Shown: positions 17,623-27,300, numbered from the stretch's first letter. The stretch: DNA of 64,000 nt from an uncultured Clostridium sp. (GCA_903789665.1 CAIFEX010000002.1:62001-126000), one strand, 5' to 3'. Program-made: numbers and translations. The notes: generated by a model not told the origin, from the sequence alone.

Positions 17623-19143
17623 TTAAATAAAATCGTCATTTATGAATTTTCTGTAGCAAAGAGCTTCAGTTAAATGGGGTTCCTCTATGTATTCACTGTG
17701 ATCTAGATCTGCTATTGTCCTGGATACTTTTAGAATTTTACCATAGGCCCTGGTGGTCAATTTATATTTGGAATAAATTTTCCCGAGTATTTCTGTAGAT
17801 CTTTTATTGAGTTTACAGTATTTTTTAATGAGGGTACTGTTCATTTCTGAATTATATTGTATTCCCTGGCTTTTAAATCTTTTTTTCTGAATTTTTCTGG
17901 AAGCTTCCACTCTTTTTTTTATTGATTTAGAAGATTCACCTTTTTTGTAATTTTGGATATCCTTAAAATTCAGAGAGTTTACAAAAGTGAACAGATCTAT
18001 CCTGTCCATGAGCGGACTGGATAATTTTGATATATATCTTTTTCTCTCATAGTCGGTGCATGTGCATGGTTTTCCAGAAGCAAAGTTTCCACAGGGACAT
18101 GGGTTTGTAGCCATTATTGTCATGAAGTTGCATGGAAAAGAAACTCTGCCGGCGGCCCTGTTCAATATTATTTTTTTTTCTTCTAGAGGCTGTCTTAAAA
18201 CTTCCAGAACATTTTTTTTGAATTCAAGTACTTCGTCCAGAAAAAGTACACCATTGTGAGCTAAGGATATTTCGCCGGGCATTAAATTATTTCCACCGCC
18301 TATAAGTGCAGCAGTTGTACTGGTATGATGGGGATTTCTGAAGGGCGGCTTGTTTATAAGCCCTTCACCTGTATTTAAATTTCCGGTGACACTGTATATT
18401 TTGGTAACTTCCAGAGAATTTTCGTAACTTAAATTTGGAAGTATTGTAGGAACCCTCTTGGCGAGCATGGTTTTTCCAGAACCGGGCGGACCAACCATAA
18501 GTACATTGTGGTTTCCGGCAGCAGCAACTTCTAGAGCTCTTTTGCAGCTTTCCTGGCCGAATACGTCTGAAAAGTCCAATGAAGGACGTGAAGTTTTAGA
18601 TTGTATTTTTTTATGCTTATAAGGCAGTGAATTTCTATATTTTATAAAATGCACTATTTGTTTTAAATTTTCAAAGGCATAACAGTTTATTCCCTTTATG
18701 GAGGAACATTCTTCTGCGTTTTCAGCTGGGACTATGAAATTTTTTATATTATTTTTTATACCTTCCAATGTTATTGGAAGCACACCTCTCACTTTATTTA
18801 AATTGCCGGACAGAGATAGTTCACCCAGTATTATAAAATCATCACAGTCATCAAAATTCATTTGCCCTGTGCATATCAATATACCCAGGGCTATGGGCAG
18901 GTCAAACAGCGAGCCTGCTTTCTTCATATCTGCAGGAGCCAAATTAACTACTATTTTTCTTACAGGAAATTCAAATCCTGAATTTATTATTGAAGCTTTT
19001 ACCCTTTCTTTGGATTCTTTTACAGATGTACCTGCGAGACCGACTATATTAAAGGAAGGAAGTCCCCTTTCAATGTCCACCTCCACTGAAACTATATTCC
19101 CTTCTATGCCTAAAAAAGAAGATGTATTTAGTTTGGTAGCCAT
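17623..19143 (-). CDS. comM: YifB/ComM family Mg-chelatase-like AAA+ ATPase
   Basis: The 506-residue protein belongs to the ComM/YifB family, hexameric helicases that promote branch migration during natural transformation in Gram-negative bacteria; the role in clostridia is unproven. An N-terminal Lon-protease-like domain contains NIVGLAGTSVKESKERVKA and the MKKAGSLFDLPIALGIL segment. Walker A is GPPGSGKTM at about residues 218-226 and Walker B VLFLDEVLEF lies around 300. A cysteine cluster CPCGNFASGKPCTC is typical of the family. Length is standard. It is divergent from dprA, another DNA-uptake gene. Confidence 0.95.
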   Translation of the reverse strand: MATKLNTSSFLGIEGNIVSVEVDIERGLPSFNIVGLAGTSVKESKERVKASIINSGFEFPVRKIVVNLAPADMKKAGSLFDLPIALGILICTGQMNFDDCDDFIILGELSLSGNLNKVRGVLPITLEGIKNNIKNFIVPAENAEECSSIKGINCYAFENLKQIVHFIKYRNSLPYKHKKIQSKTSRPSLDFSDVFGQESCKRALEVAAAGNHNVLMVGPPGSGKTMLAKRVPTILPNLSYENSLEVTKIYSVTGNLNTGEGLINKPPFRNPHHTSTTAALIGGGNNLMPGEISLAHNGVLFLDEVLEFKKNVLEVLRQPLEEKKIILNRAAGRVSFPCNFMTIMATNPCPCGNFASGKPCTCTDYERKRYISKLSSPLMDRIDLFTFVNSLNFKDIQNYKKGESSKSIKKRVEASRKIQKKRFKSQGIQYNSEMNSTLIKKYCKLNKRSTEILGKIYSKYKLTTRAYGKILKVSRTIADLDHSEYIEEPHLTEALCYRKFINDDFI

Positions 19144-19281
19144 ATTATCACCTCTGCTTAATTCTTGACAATAATGTTTTATTTTAAACTTTTAAAATAA
19201 AACGCTGCTTTTTTTGAATAAAATGTCCTTATTATGAACATAATTTTTAGGTAATTATATTTAATGGGATGTGAATTATTT

Positions 19282-20379
19282 ATGAATATATATGACCTGT
19301 GGTTTGCCTCTGTCAAAATGTCAAATAAGATAAAAAATTATCTGTTAAAAAATTTCAAAAGCACAAGAGAAATATATATACATAGCATTTTTAACAGGGA
19401 TTCGATATTTGTAAGCAAGGACTATAATAAAATATATGGGGAATTGAAAAAAGCTTGGAATAGAGATAAGCTGGAAAGTTTACTTGAATACTCTTTAAAT
19501 GAAGGTATAGAATCTGTAAATAGCTGTGCAGAAAAATATCCCTATAGATTGAAGAATTATGATGATTCACCGTCGGTTTTGTTTTATAAAGGGAATATCG
19601 ATATTTTAAACAATGTAAGTGTGGCAATGGTAGGAGCTAGGGATTGCAGTTTGTATGGAAAAAATGTGGCTCTACTCATAGGGAGAGAGATTTCTATGAA
19701 TAATTTGAATATAATAAGCGGTATGGCTAGGGGAATTGACGGCTGCTGCCATAGGGCTGCAGTTGAAAACGGCGGGTATACCTGTGCTGTACTGGGATCG
19801 GGGATAGATGTCGTGTATCCCAGGGAAAATAAAAAATTATATGATGATATCTTAAAAAAAGGATGTATATTGTCCGAATTTATCCCTCAAACAAAGCCAT
19901 ATCCATATAATTTTCCAATGAGAAATAGAATTATAAGCGGGCTGAGTGACTTGGTGATTGTAATTGAAGCAGGGAATAAAAGCGGTGCATTGATAACGGC
20001 CGGCTGTGCGTTGGAACAGGGGAAAGATGTCATGGCAGTGCCTGGTTCTATATTCTCCTCCAAGAGCAAGGGCACGAATACCCTTATAAGGGAAGGAGCT
20101 CATGTATTTACCTGCATGGAGGATCTGTTTCAGATATTGCCCGTAAAGTATATGAAAAAGAGGCATATGAAAAATCATAGATTAAACGTTGATGAGGAAA
20201 AAATATGTAAATTTATTGGACATATTCCTGTACATATAGATGAAATATGTAGGGTAACTGATATTGACATAAAACGATTATATGAGTTATTATTTGAATT
20301 GCAACTAAAAGACGAAATAATATGTCTTCAAGGAAATTATTATGCAAAAATTCAAGATGATGAGAATATTATTAAATAA
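19282..20379 (+). CDS. dprA: DNA processing protein DprA
   Basis: The 365-residue protein loads RecA onto incoming single-stranded DNA in transformable bacteria. The Rossmann-like core includes VAMVGARDCSLYGK at about residue 115, ISGMARGIDGCCHRAA at about 152 and VLGSGIDVVYPRENKKLY at about 172, followed by FPMRNRIISGLSDLVIVIEAG and a C-terminal winged-helix. I prefer the ATG at 19282 (MNIYDLWF) over the one at 19264, as the family usually begins near this point, although neither has an ideal ribosome binding site. It abuts topA, the usual order dprA-topA. Confidence 0.94.
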   Translation: MNIYDLWFASVKMSNKIKNYLLKNFKSTREIYIHSIFNRDSIFVSKDYNKIYGELKKAWNRDKLESLLEYSLNEGIESVNSCAEKYPYRLKNYDDSPSVLFYKGNIDILNNVSVAMVGARDCSLYGKNVALLIGREISMNNLNIISGMARGIDGCCHRAAVENGGYTCAVLGSGIDVVYPRENKKLYDDILKKGCILSEFIPQTKPYPYNFPMRNRIISGLSDLVIVIEAGNKSGALITAGCALEQGKDVMAVPGSIFSSKSKGTNTLIREGAHVFTCMEDLFQILPVKYMKKRHMKNHRLNVDEEKICKFIGHIPVHIDEICRVTDIDIKRLYELLFELQLKDEIICLQGNYYAKIQDDENIIK

Positions 20380-20442
20380 GTGTTATGTTTAGATAAGGGG
20401 GGTGCAGACTCCGGAGCAAATAAGATATCCGGGGTATATGAT

Positions 20443-22551
20443 ATGGGACAAAAACTAGTTATAGTTGAATCGCCGGCTAAGGCTAAAACTATAGGAAAAT
20501 ATTTAGGAAAAAATTATGTGGTGAAGGCTTCCATGGGTCATGTTAAAGATCTTCCTAAAAGTCAATTGGGAGTTGATATAGATAATGAATACAATCCTAA
20601 GTATATAACAATAAGGGGAAAGGGAACACTTTTGGATAAGCTTAAGAGAGAAGCTAAAAAAAGCGATAAGGTATACTTGGCAACAGACCCCGACAGAGAA
20701 GGAGAGGCAATTTCCTGGCATTTATCTCATGTGCTTAAGTTGAGGGAAAGTGAAAAATGCAGGATAGAGTTCCATGAAATTACTAAAAATGCTATAAAAA
20801 ATTCCATAAAGTATCCGAGAACTATAAATATAAATTTAGTAAATGCACAACAGGCCAGAAGAGTATTGGACAGATTGGTAGGGTATAAAATAAGTCCAAT
20901 ACTTTGGAGAAAAATCAAATGGGGCTTGAGTGCAGGAAGAGTTCAGTCAGTAGCTCTTAAGATGATATGTGACAGGGAAAAAAGTATAATTGATTTCAAA
21001 CCCAAGGAATATTGGACTATAGAGTGTGAACTTCATAAAAAATCAGCAGTTAGATGTTTTAATGCAAAACTCACTACCTTTAATAGGAAGAAGATTCAAA
21101 TTGCTACAAAGGAAGAGGCAGATAAAATCACGGAGGATTTGAAAAAAGGGCAGTTTATAGTAAAGTCAATTAAGACTACATGTAAAAATAAAACGCCCCT
21201 GCCTCCTTTTACCACCAGTACTCTGCAGCAGGATGCCTATAAGAGATTGAACTTTTCTACTAAGAAAACTATGGCTGTAGCTCAGCAGTTGTATGAGGGC
21301 GTGGATGTAAAGGGCTATGGTACCGTTGGACTCATAACCTATATGAGAACAGATTCAGTGAGAATTTCAAAGGAAGCGCAGGAGGACTGCAGAAATTTTG
21401 TAATAGATAAATTCGGGAAAAAATATGTGGAAGAAAAGCCCAGAAATTTTAAAAGCAAAAAGAAAAACATACAGGACGCCCATGAGGCCATAAGACCTAC
21501 TTATATGAAGATAGAGCCGGATAAAGCGAAGGAAAATTTAAAACCAGAACAGTATAAACTCTATAAATTGATATGGAACAGATTTCTGGCGAGCCAAATG
21601 GCTTGTTCAAAAATTGATGTTACTTCCATAAGTATAGTTGATGGAAAATATGGCTTGAAAGTAAGCGGATCCAGAGTTAAATTTGATGGGTTCATGAAGG
21701 CTTACGAGTATACTACCGAAGATGAAAAATCCAATAAGGCACTTCCCAAACTGCAGGAAGGAGAGCTTCTTATTGAGAAATCCACAGAGAGCAAACAGCA
21801 TTTTACACAACCTCCAGCTAGATTTTCAGAAGCTTCTCTTGTTAAGACTCTCGAAGAAAATGGGATAGGAAGGCCCAGCACTTATGCACCAATTTTGTCT
21901 ACACTTTTGGATAGAAAGTATATACAGAGGGAAAAGAGGACTCTTATCCCCACTGAATTGGGAAACATAGTGAATAATATATTGAGTGAATATTTTAAAC
22001 AGATAGTTGACGTGGAATTTACAGCTGAAATGGAATCCAAATTAGATGCTGTTGAAGACGGAAAAGATGATTGGAGAAAAGTAGTAGATGAATTTTATAA
22101 ACCGTTGAAAAAATCCATTGATGTGGCAGAGAAGGAAGTTGCCAAAATTACTATAAAAGATGAGGTAACTGATATAAAATGTGAAAAATGCGGCAGAAAT
22201 ATGGTAATAAAACATGGACGGTTTGGAGATTTTTTAGCTTGTCCAGGTTATCCTGAATGTAAAAATACGAAACCCATAGTTGAGGAATTGGATGTGAAAT
22301 GTCCTAAATGTGGAGGCAAGGTTTTAGTTAAAAGAAGTAGAAAGGGCAGAAAATTTTACGGGTGCAGCAATTATCCAAAATGTGACTTTGTGAGCTGGTA
22401 TGAACCTGTGAATGAAAAGTGCCCTGCATGTGGAAGCTATATGGTAAAGAAGTATAACAAAACCAGGGGAAATTATTTAGAATGTTCTAACTCAGAGTGC
22501 AAATACAGAAAATATGATGTTGAAGAAAATAAGGATGAGAAAATCAAGTGA
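20443..22551 (+). CDS. topA: DNA topoisomerase I
   Basis: The 702-residue type IA topoisomerase relaxes negative supercoils. The Toprim domain opens with KLVIVESPAKAKTIGKYL and contains the metal site DPDREGEAISWH at about residue 84. The catalytic tyrosine is Tyr300 in ITYMRTDS. Three C-terminal four-cysteine zinc ribbons follow, beginning CEKCGRN, CPKCGGK and CPACGSY (about residues 580-695). I choose ATG at 20443 because it gives the normal N-terminus; the open frame runs 63 bp further upstream to an ATG that overlaps the end of dprA. Confidence 0.97.
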   Translation: MGQKLVIVESPAKAKTIGKYLGKNYVVKASMGHVKDLPKSQLGVDIDNEYNPKYITIRGKGTLLDKLKREAKKSDKVYLATDPDREGEAISWHLSHVLKLRESEKCRIEFHEITKNAIKNSIKYPRTININLVNAQQARRVLDRLVGYKISPILWRKIKWGLSAGRVQSVALKMICDREKSIIDFKPKEYWTIECELHKKSAVRCFNAKLTTFNRKKIQIATKEEADKITEDLKKGQFIVKSIKTTCKNKTPLPPFTTSTLQQDAYKRLNFSTKKTMAVAQQLYEGVDVKGYGTVGLITYMRTDSVRISKEAQEDCRNFVIDKFGKKYVEEKPRNFKSKKKNIQDAHEAIRPTYMKIEPDKAKENLKPEQYKLYKLIWNRFLASQMACSKIDVTSISIVDGKYGLKVSGSRVKFDGFMKAYEYTTEDEKSNKALPKLQEGELLIEKSTESKQHFTQPPARFSEASLVKTLEENGIGRPSTYAPILSTLLDRKYIQREKRTLIPTELGNIVNNILSEYFKQIVDVEFTAEMESKLDAVEDGKDDWRKVVDEFYKPLKKSIDVAEKEVAKITIKDEVTDIKCEKCGRNMVIKHGRFGDFLACPGYPECKNTKPIVEELDVKCPKCGGKVLVKRSRKGRKFYGCSNYPKCDFVSWYEPVNEKCPACGSYMVKKYNKTRGNYLECSNSECKYRKYDVEENKDEKIK

Positions 22552-22900
22552 TTCTAAGGCCTGGGTGGAGCTTGCTTACAGGAAATTCTTTTCTCCACCT
22601 GAACCTTATTAACAGTATTCTTAGTGCCTTTGGCACTTAGAATATGTTATCCTTTAAGTAGTGCTTATCTTCCGCTTTGAGAAGCTGGGAGTATTGGCAA
22701 TGGCAGCGTTCGGATAAATAAATTTTGAAATAATTGGATGCAGGAGGCGGAATAGGATTTAAATTTAGAAAATATAGTTGAATTATAATAATTGTTATGT
22801 TATTATAATTATTGTGTAAAGAATAATTCAAAATATTTAAAAAAATCTAAAACATTAATCGAGTATATGGTCTAAAGCTCTAATTGAAAATCTTTTTACA
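22552..22900 (+). other. Gene-free stretch after topA with three inverted repeats
   Basis: I see no gene with a ribosome binding site here. Three palindromes stand out: GGTGGAG/CTCCACC (22564-22570 with 22593-22599), a possible weak topA terminator without a T run; TATTCTTAGTGCC pairing with 22632-22644 around a TTT loop, with one mismatch; and an 11 bp AT-only repeat (22781-22791 with 22800-22810). In Bacillus, trmFO, xerC and the clpQY pair lie between topA and codY, so this may be a site of gene loss. Confidence 0.6.
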
Positions 22901-23136
22901 AAAACTTAGCAGAAAGTCTGTTGGCTCCGTTTACGGGACAAATGATTATTCTGCTTAAAGTCTGTTGTAATATATAACAGGGTTTTGAGATGAGCCTGAT
23001 ACTATCGTTGATGGATGCACAGGTATTCTTAGATAGTGAAAGTCTTATAGAAATAGGCTGATCTTTATGTCACTTGTGATGTATTGGAAGTTTAGTATAT
23101 AAGAACCTACTGGCGTTAGCCATGTGGAGTCTCAAA
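22901..23136 (+). ncRNA. Candidate structured leader RNA upstream of codY
   Basis: This segment can form an ordered set of helices. First, AGCAGAA/TTCTGCT (22908-22914 with 22949-22955) encloses a CCGTTTACGG hairpin. Second, an 8 bp hairpin pairs 22962-22969 with 22973-22980. Third, a multibranch element is closed by TTTGAGA/TCTCAAA (22984-22990 with 23130-23136) and contains AGCCT/AGGCT (22993-22997 with 23055-23059), ACTATC/GATAGT (23001-23006 with 23032-23037) and GGC-GTTA-GCC (23112-23121). The 11-mer AAAGTCTGTTG occurs twice (22913 and 22957). It ends 84 bp before codY. I do not recognise a known riboswitch or small RNA class in it. Confidence 0.5.
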
Positions 23137-23219
23137 TAATCTAAAATATGTATGATGGATTGGAATCGCAGCATTTGTCGTAGAACAAATAAAATTAGTA
23201 GATACAAGGAGGATTATAA

Positions 23220-23996
23220 ATGACAACACTATTGAACAAAACAAGGAAATTGAATAAGATATTACAAAAATCAGGAACAGAACCGGTAGTCTTTGATGAT
23301 ATATGTAAGTTATTAAGCGAGGTTTTAGGCTGTAATGTTTATATTATAAGTAGAAAAGGAAAAATATTGGGATATGATTTTCCAGATGGTTTTGAATGTG
23401 ATACTGTTAAAGACAAGGTAATTAGTGAGATGAGATTCCCTGAACATTATAATAATAAATTATTAAATGCCCGTGAAACTATTCCAAATCTATCCAATCA
23501 TGGAGTTTGTGTATTTGAAGATGGAAGTCCCTGCAACCTAGATAATAAAATTACAACTATAGTTCCCATAGTTGGAAATAGAGAAAGACTGGGGACGCTG
23601 CTGTTAGCAAGTTTTGGACAAAAATTTGTGGATGAGGATCTCGTACTGGCAGAATATAGTGCTACTATAATAGGACTTGAGATATTAAGGTCTAAAAATA
23701 ACGAGATGGAAGAGGAAGCTAGAAAAAAAGCTGTAGTTCAGCTGGCAATTGGAACACTTTCTTATTCAGAATTGGAAGCAGTAGAACATATATTTAGTGA
23801 ATTGGACGGAAATGAAGGTTTGCTGGTAGCTTCTAAAATAGCAGATAAAGTTGGAATAACCAGATCTGTAATTGTAAATGCGCTGAGAAAGTTTGAAAGT
23901 GCTGGAATTATAGAATCCAGATCACTTGGAATGAAGGGAACTCATATCAAAATATTAAATGATAAATTACTGGATGAATTGAAAAAAATAAAGTAG
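23220..23996 (+). CDS. codY: GTP- and branched-chain amino acid-sensing global repressor CodY
   Basis: The 258-residue regulator represses nutrient-limitation, virulence and sporulation genes in Gram-positive bacteria when GTP and Ile/Leu/Val are plentiful. The N-terminal GAF domain covers about residues 1-155 and includes the ligand-pocket region [12 protein letters not shown]. The C-terminal winged helix contains [20 protein letters not shown] with recognition helix [13 protein letters not shown] and the conserved [12 protein letters not shown]. The ATG has AAGGAGG upstream. The usual upstream neighbours xerC and clpQY are missing; a long, structured non-coding region lies there instead. 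Confidence 0.98.
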   Translation: MTTLLNKTRKLNKILQKSGTEPVVFDDICKLLSEVLGCNVYIISRKGKILGYDFPDGFECDTVKDKVISEMRFPEHYNNKLLNARETIPNLSNHGVCVFEDGSPCNLDNKITTIVPIVGNRERLGTLLLASFGQKFVDEDLVLAEYSATIIGLEILRSKNNEMEEEARKKAVVQLAIGTLSYSELEAVEHIFSELDGNEGLLVASKIADKVGITRSVIVNALRKFESAGIIESRSLGMKGTHIKILNDKLLDELKKIK

Positions 23997-24019
23997 CAGG
24001 AATTAAATTGGTTTTTTTG

Positions 24020-24048
24020 TTGAATAGACGGAATTGTTATGATATACT
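24020..24048 (+). promoter_or_regulatory. Sigma-A promoter for rpsB-tsf
   Basis: TTGAAT (24020-24025) and TATACT (24043-24048) are spaced 17 bp. The predicted leader of about 100 nt before rpsB ends with AGGT-AAAA-ACCT (24127-24138), a small hairpin directly abutting the rpsB ribosome binding site, so translational feedback is conceivable. Confidence 0.65.
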
Positions 24049-24153
24049 ACAAAAGGTAGTAAAATACACACATTATCTAATTCATAATAAGGTGCCTTTA
24101 GGTAGTTTGTGAATATGAGGATAATGGAGGTAAAAACCTAGGAGGGAAAATAA

Positions 24154-24861
24154 ATGTCGATTATTTCTATGAAACAATTACTGGAAGCAGGTGTCCATTT
24201 TGGACATCAAACAAGAAGATGGAATCCTAAAATGGCTCCCTATATTTTTACGGAGAGAAATGGAATCTATATAATAGATTTGCAGAAAACGGTGAAGAAA
24301 ATTGAGGAAGCTTATGAGTTCATAAAGGAAATTACGGCGGAAGGAAAGGATATACTGTTTATAGGCACGAAGAAGCAGGCCCAGGAAGCTATTGAGGAAG
24401 AGGCAAAAAGATGCAATATGTATTATGTGAACAACAGGTGGCTTGGCGGTATGCTCACTAATTTCGTTACTATAAAGACCAGGATAGGAAGATTAGAGGA
24501 ACTGGAAAAAATGGAAGAGGACGGTACATTTGAGGTTCTTCCTAAAAAAGAAGTTATAAAGCTAAAAAATACCAAGGAAAAACTAGAGAAAAATTTGGGC
24601 GGAATCAAGAATATGGATGCTAAAAATTTGGGAGCATTATTTGTTGTAGATCCGAGAAAAGAAAAAAATGCTATATCAGAGGCTAAGATCTTGGGAATCC
24701 CTGTGATAGCTATAGTTGATACAAATTGTGATCCTGATGAGATAGATTATGTCGTACCAGGTAATGATGATGCTATAAGGGCTGTTAAATTGATTACTTC
24801 TAAAGTAGCGGATGCTGTAATGGAAGGAAGACAGGGAGAACAGTTAGCAGAAGAAGAATAG
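24154..24861 (+). CDS. rpsB: 30S ribosomal protein S2
   Basis: The 235-residue small-subunit protein begins [20 protein letters not shown], the canonical S2 start, with [20 protein letters not shown] following at residues 24-43 and the second signature [13 protein letters not shown] at about residue 190. Length is as expected. AGGAGGG precedes the ATG. It is followed by tsf after a 125 bp spacer with a long-range hairpin. The rpsB-tsf-pyrH-frr order is universal in bacteria. Confidence 0.98.
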   Translation: MSIISMKQLLEAGVHFGHQTRRWNPKMAPYIFTERNGIYIIDLQKTVKKIEEAYEFIKEITAEGKDILFIGTKKQAQEAIEEEAKRCNMYYVNNRWLGGMLTNFVTIKTRIGRLEELEKMEEDGTFEVLPKKEVIKLKNTKEKLEKNLGGIKNMDAKNLGALFVVDPRKEKNAISEAKILGIPVIAIVDTNCDPDEIDYVVPGNDDAIRAVKLITSKVADAVMEGRQGEQLAEEE

Positions 24862-24901
24862 ATTTTAGGATCAAATACAGATATGAGAGGAGTTGAAAAA
24901 A

Positions 24902-24977
24902 CCGCTATTTGGAATAAGGTGAGCTTAGTGGGCTTGATGTGTAATTCCATGGTTTGTAGTTTTTTTGAAAATAGCGG
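24902..24977 (+). repeat. Inverted repeat spanning the rpsB-tsf spacer
   Basis: CCGCTATTT (24902-24910) is perfectly complementary to 24969-24977, and the nested GGAAT (24911-24915) can pair with ATTCC (24944-24948). The 3' arm ends nine bases before the tsf ATG. A strong Shine-Dalgarno-like GAGAGGAG lies at 24885-24892, just before the 5' arm, whereas nothing comparable lies between the hairpin and the ATG. Confidence 0.75.
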
Positions 24978-24990
24978 AATATATTTATGA
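24928..24990 (+). CDS. Possible 20-codon leader peptide coupled to tsf
   Basis: A short frame starts at GTG 24928, four bases after AAGGTGAG, encodes [20 protein letters not shown] and ends at TGA 24988-24990. That stop overlaps the tsf ATG (ATGA), a standard coupling arrangement. It would explain how tsf is translated without its own Shine-Dalgarno. The peptide itself is not recognisable and may matter only as a coupling device; the frame could also be fortuitous. Confidence 0.4.
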   Translation: MGLMCNSMVCSFFENSGIYL

Positions 24991-25907
24991 TAACTGCACA
25001 AATGGTGAAAGAACTGAGAGAAAGAACTGGAGCAGGAATGATGAACTGCAAAAAAGCTTTGCAGGAAGCCAATGGTGATGCTGAAAAAGCCGTTGAAATA
25101 TTGAGGGAAAAAGGGTTATCTGCTGCAGCCAAAAAATCCGGCAGGATAGCGGCTGAAGGATTGGTTAAAACCTATGTTTCAGAAGATGGAAAGACTGCAT
25201 CGATAGTGGAAGTAAATTGTGAAACTGATTTTGTAGCAGTGAATTCAGATTTTGTAAACTTTGTAGACAATTTATCAAAGCAGATAATTGAGTCTAATTC
25301 TTCTACTGTGGAAGAACTACTTGAAGAGAAGTATAGGGCGGATGACAGTAAAACTGTTAAAGAGACATTAATAGCCTTAATCTCAAAATTAGGGGAGAAT
25401 ATGGCTGTTAGAAGATTTAGAAAGTTTTCTGTTTCGGATGGACTGATTGGAAGCTACATCCACGGCGGCGGTAGAATAGGAGTTCTGGTAAAACTGGAAT
25501 GTGACAAACAGAACGAAATTTTAGAGGAAGTTGCGAAAGATGTGGCTATGCAGGCAGCTGCTACAAATCCATTGTTTTTGAATAGAGATTCTGTGGATGA
25601 TGCTACTTTAAATAAGGAAAAAGACATATATAGAGCTCAGGCATTGAATGAGGGAAAACCTGAAAAAATTGTGGATAGGATCATCAATGGAAAAATTAAA
25701 AAATATTATAAAGAGAACTGTTTGATTGAACAGATTTGGGTCAAAGATTCCGATTTTACTATTGATAAGTATGTTAAGAGCAAATCCAGGGAAATTGGAG
25801 CACCAATAAAAGTTTCTGATTTTGTCAGATTTGAAAAAGGTGAAGGAATAGAGAAAAAGAAGGAAGATTTTGCCGAGGAAGTTCGTAAACAGATGGAAGG
25901 TAAATAG
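24987..25907 (+). CDS. tsf: Translation elongation factor Ts
   Basis: The 306-residue guanine nucleotide exchange factor recharges EF-Tu. The N-terminal UBA-like domain starts [20 protein letters not shown] with CKKAL following at residues 21-25, and the second signature [13 protein letters not shown] is at about residue 73. The ATG at 24987 is required by the family N-terminus. Its immediate upstream sequence (AGCGGA) is a poor ribosome binding site, and the start lies just after a long-range hairpin and overlaps the stop of a small frame, so translation is probably coupled or structure-dependent. A strong terminator follows. Confidence 0.97.
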   Translation: MITAQMVKELRERTGAGMMNCKKALQEANGDAEKAVEILREKGLSAAAKKSGRIAAEGLVKTYVSEDGKTASIVEVNCETDFVAVNSDFVNFVDNLSKQIIESNSSTVEELLEEKYRADDSKTVKETLIALISKLGENMAVRRFRKFSVSDGLIGSYIHGGGRIGVLVKLECDKQNEILEEVAKDVAMQAAATNPLFLNRDSVDDATLNKEKDIYRAQALNEGKPEKIVDRIINGKIKKYYKENCLIEQIWVKDSDFTIDKYVKSKSREIGAPIKVSDFVRFEKGEGIEKKKEDFAEEVRKQMEGK

Positions 25908-25913
25908 TTGCTG

Positions 25914-25943
25914 AAAAGAGAACACTGGGTGTTCTCTTTTTTT
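25914..25943 (+). terminator. Rho-independent terminator of rpsB-tsf
   Basis: An 11 bp perfect stem (25914-25924 with 25930-25940), loop CTGGG, ends in a run of seven T. It closes the rpsB-tsf unit. Confidence 0.92.
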
Positions 25944-26010
25944 AGAATGTGAAAATTTGTAAATTTTGAGTTTTAAGTTTCACTTATGATAATTTGGAGG
26001 TATAATATAT

Positions 26011-26724
26011 ATGAGTTCAGCTAAATACAGGAGAATAATGCTTAAACTTTCAGGGGAAGCTCTTGCAGGGAAAAAGGGTTATGGAATAGATTTTAATGTA
26101 ATGAAAAATATATCCATTGAAATAAAGGAAATCGTGGCTATGGGAGTGTCAGTGGGAATTGTAGTTGGCGGTGGAAATATATGGAGAGGCAGAAGTGGAA
26201 TAGGAATGGACAGGACAACAGCCGATTATATGGGAATGCTTGCTACATGTATAAATGCACTGGCACTTCAGGATTCACTTGAAAATTTAGGAGTGACAAC
26301 CAGAGTGCAGACAGCTATAGAGATGAGAGAAGTGGCTGAGCCGTTTATAAGGAGACGCGCAATGAGGCACTTGGAAAAAAACAGAGTTGTCATATTTGCA
26401 GCAGGTACTGGGAATCCTTATTTTTCGACAGATACTACGGCATCACTCAGGGCGGCGGAAATAGAAGCAGATGTTATACTTCTTGCTAAAAAAGTGGATG
26501 GTGTGTATGACAAAGATCCACATAAGTACAGTGATGCAAAAAAATTTGACAAATTGACTTATATTGAAGTGCTTGAAAAGGGACTTCAGGTAATGGATTC
26601 TACAGCTACATCCCTTTGTATGGACAACAATATACCTATTTTAGTATTTGGTCTGGATAATCCGGAAAACATAAGAAAAATCGTGGCTGGAGAAAAAATT
26701 GGCACTATTGTTTGTAAAAAATAA
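26011..26724 (+). CDS. pyrH: Uridylate kinase
   Basis: The 237-residue hexameric kinase phosphorylates UMP to UDP and belongs to the amino acid kinase fold. Visible motifs include [13 protein letters not shown] at the N-terminus, [13 protein letters not shown] at about residue 49, the [12 protein letters not shown] segment and [14 protein letters not shown] at about residue 130. Length is typical. TTGGAGG lies upstream of the ATG. It follows the tsf terminator and leads into frr 18 bp later. An upstream TATGAT at 25985 might be a -10, but I see no matching -35. Confidence 0.97.
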   Translation: MSSAKYRRIMLKLSGEALAGKKGYGIDFNVMKNISIEIKEIVAMGVSVGIVVGGGNIWRGRSGIGMDRTTADYMGMLATCINALALQDSLENLGVTTRVQTAIEMREVAEPFIRRRAMRHLEKNRVVIFAAGTGNPYFSTDTTASLRAAEIEADVILLAKKVDGVYDKDPHKYSDAKKFDKLTYIEVLEKGLQVMDSTATSLCMDNNIPILVFGLDNPENIRKIVAGEKIGTIVCKK

Positions 26725-26742
26725 AATGAGGAGGTATTTTGT

Positions 26743-27300
26743 ATGATTAAAGATACTTTGAAGGATGCAGACAGAAAAATGGGGAAAACTATAGAATCTT
26801 TGAAAAGAGAACTAGCTTCAATGAAAGCTGGAAGAGCTAACCCTGCTATATTGGACAGGATAGAGGCAGAATATTACGGGAAAATGACTCCCATAAATCA
26901 GATGGGAAATATATCTGTTCCGGAAGCCAGGATGCTTGTGATACAACCATGGGATAAAAATGCATTAAAAGCTATCGAAAAGGCAATATTAAAATCCGAT
27001 TTAGGTATAAATCCATCCAATGATGGAGAGGTTATAAGACTTGTTATACCTGAGTTGACGGAAGAAACCAGAAGGGAACTGGTTAAAAAAATAAAGAGAT
27101 CAGGGGAAAATTCCAAAGTGGCTATAAGGTCAGTGAGAAGAGACGGCAATGACAAATTTAAGGAACTTAAGAAAGAAAATGATATTTCGGAAGATGAAAT
27201 AAAAAAAGCTGAAGCTGAGATACAAAAGAAAACTGACAGATTTATAAAAGATATAGATGATATAGTTGAAAAAAAGGAAAGGGAAGTTATGTCATTATAA
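26743..27300 (+). CDS. frr: Ribosome recycling factor
   Basis: The 185-residue protein splits post-termination ribosomes together with EF-G. Signature segments are LKRELASMKAGRANPAIL at about residues 20-37, ARMLVIQPWDKNALKAIEKA at about 65 and VRRDGNDKFKELKKE in the last third. Length is exactly typical. GAGGAGG precedes the ATG. It is followed closely by uppS, the usual order. Confidence 0.98.
   Translation: MIKDTLKDADRKMGKTIESLKRELASMKAGRANPAILDRIEAEYYGKMTPINQMGNISVPEARMLVIQPWDKNALKAIEKAILKSDLGINPSNDGEVIRLVIPELTEETRRELVKKIKRSGENSKVAIRSVRRDGNDKFKELKKENDISEDEIKKAEAEIQKKTDRFIKDIDDIVEKKEREVMSL

Noticed and set aside
22637..22831. 64-codon minus-strand frame in the topA-codY gap
   Set aside because: Low-complexity N/I/Y composition, overlaps an AT palindrome and lacks a ribosome binding site.
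22901..23136. 6S RNA, T-box or known riboswitch before codY
   Set aside because: No T-box GGTGG-type antiterminator, no long single-hairpin 6S layout and no riboswitch core I recognise; kept as an unassigned structured RNA.
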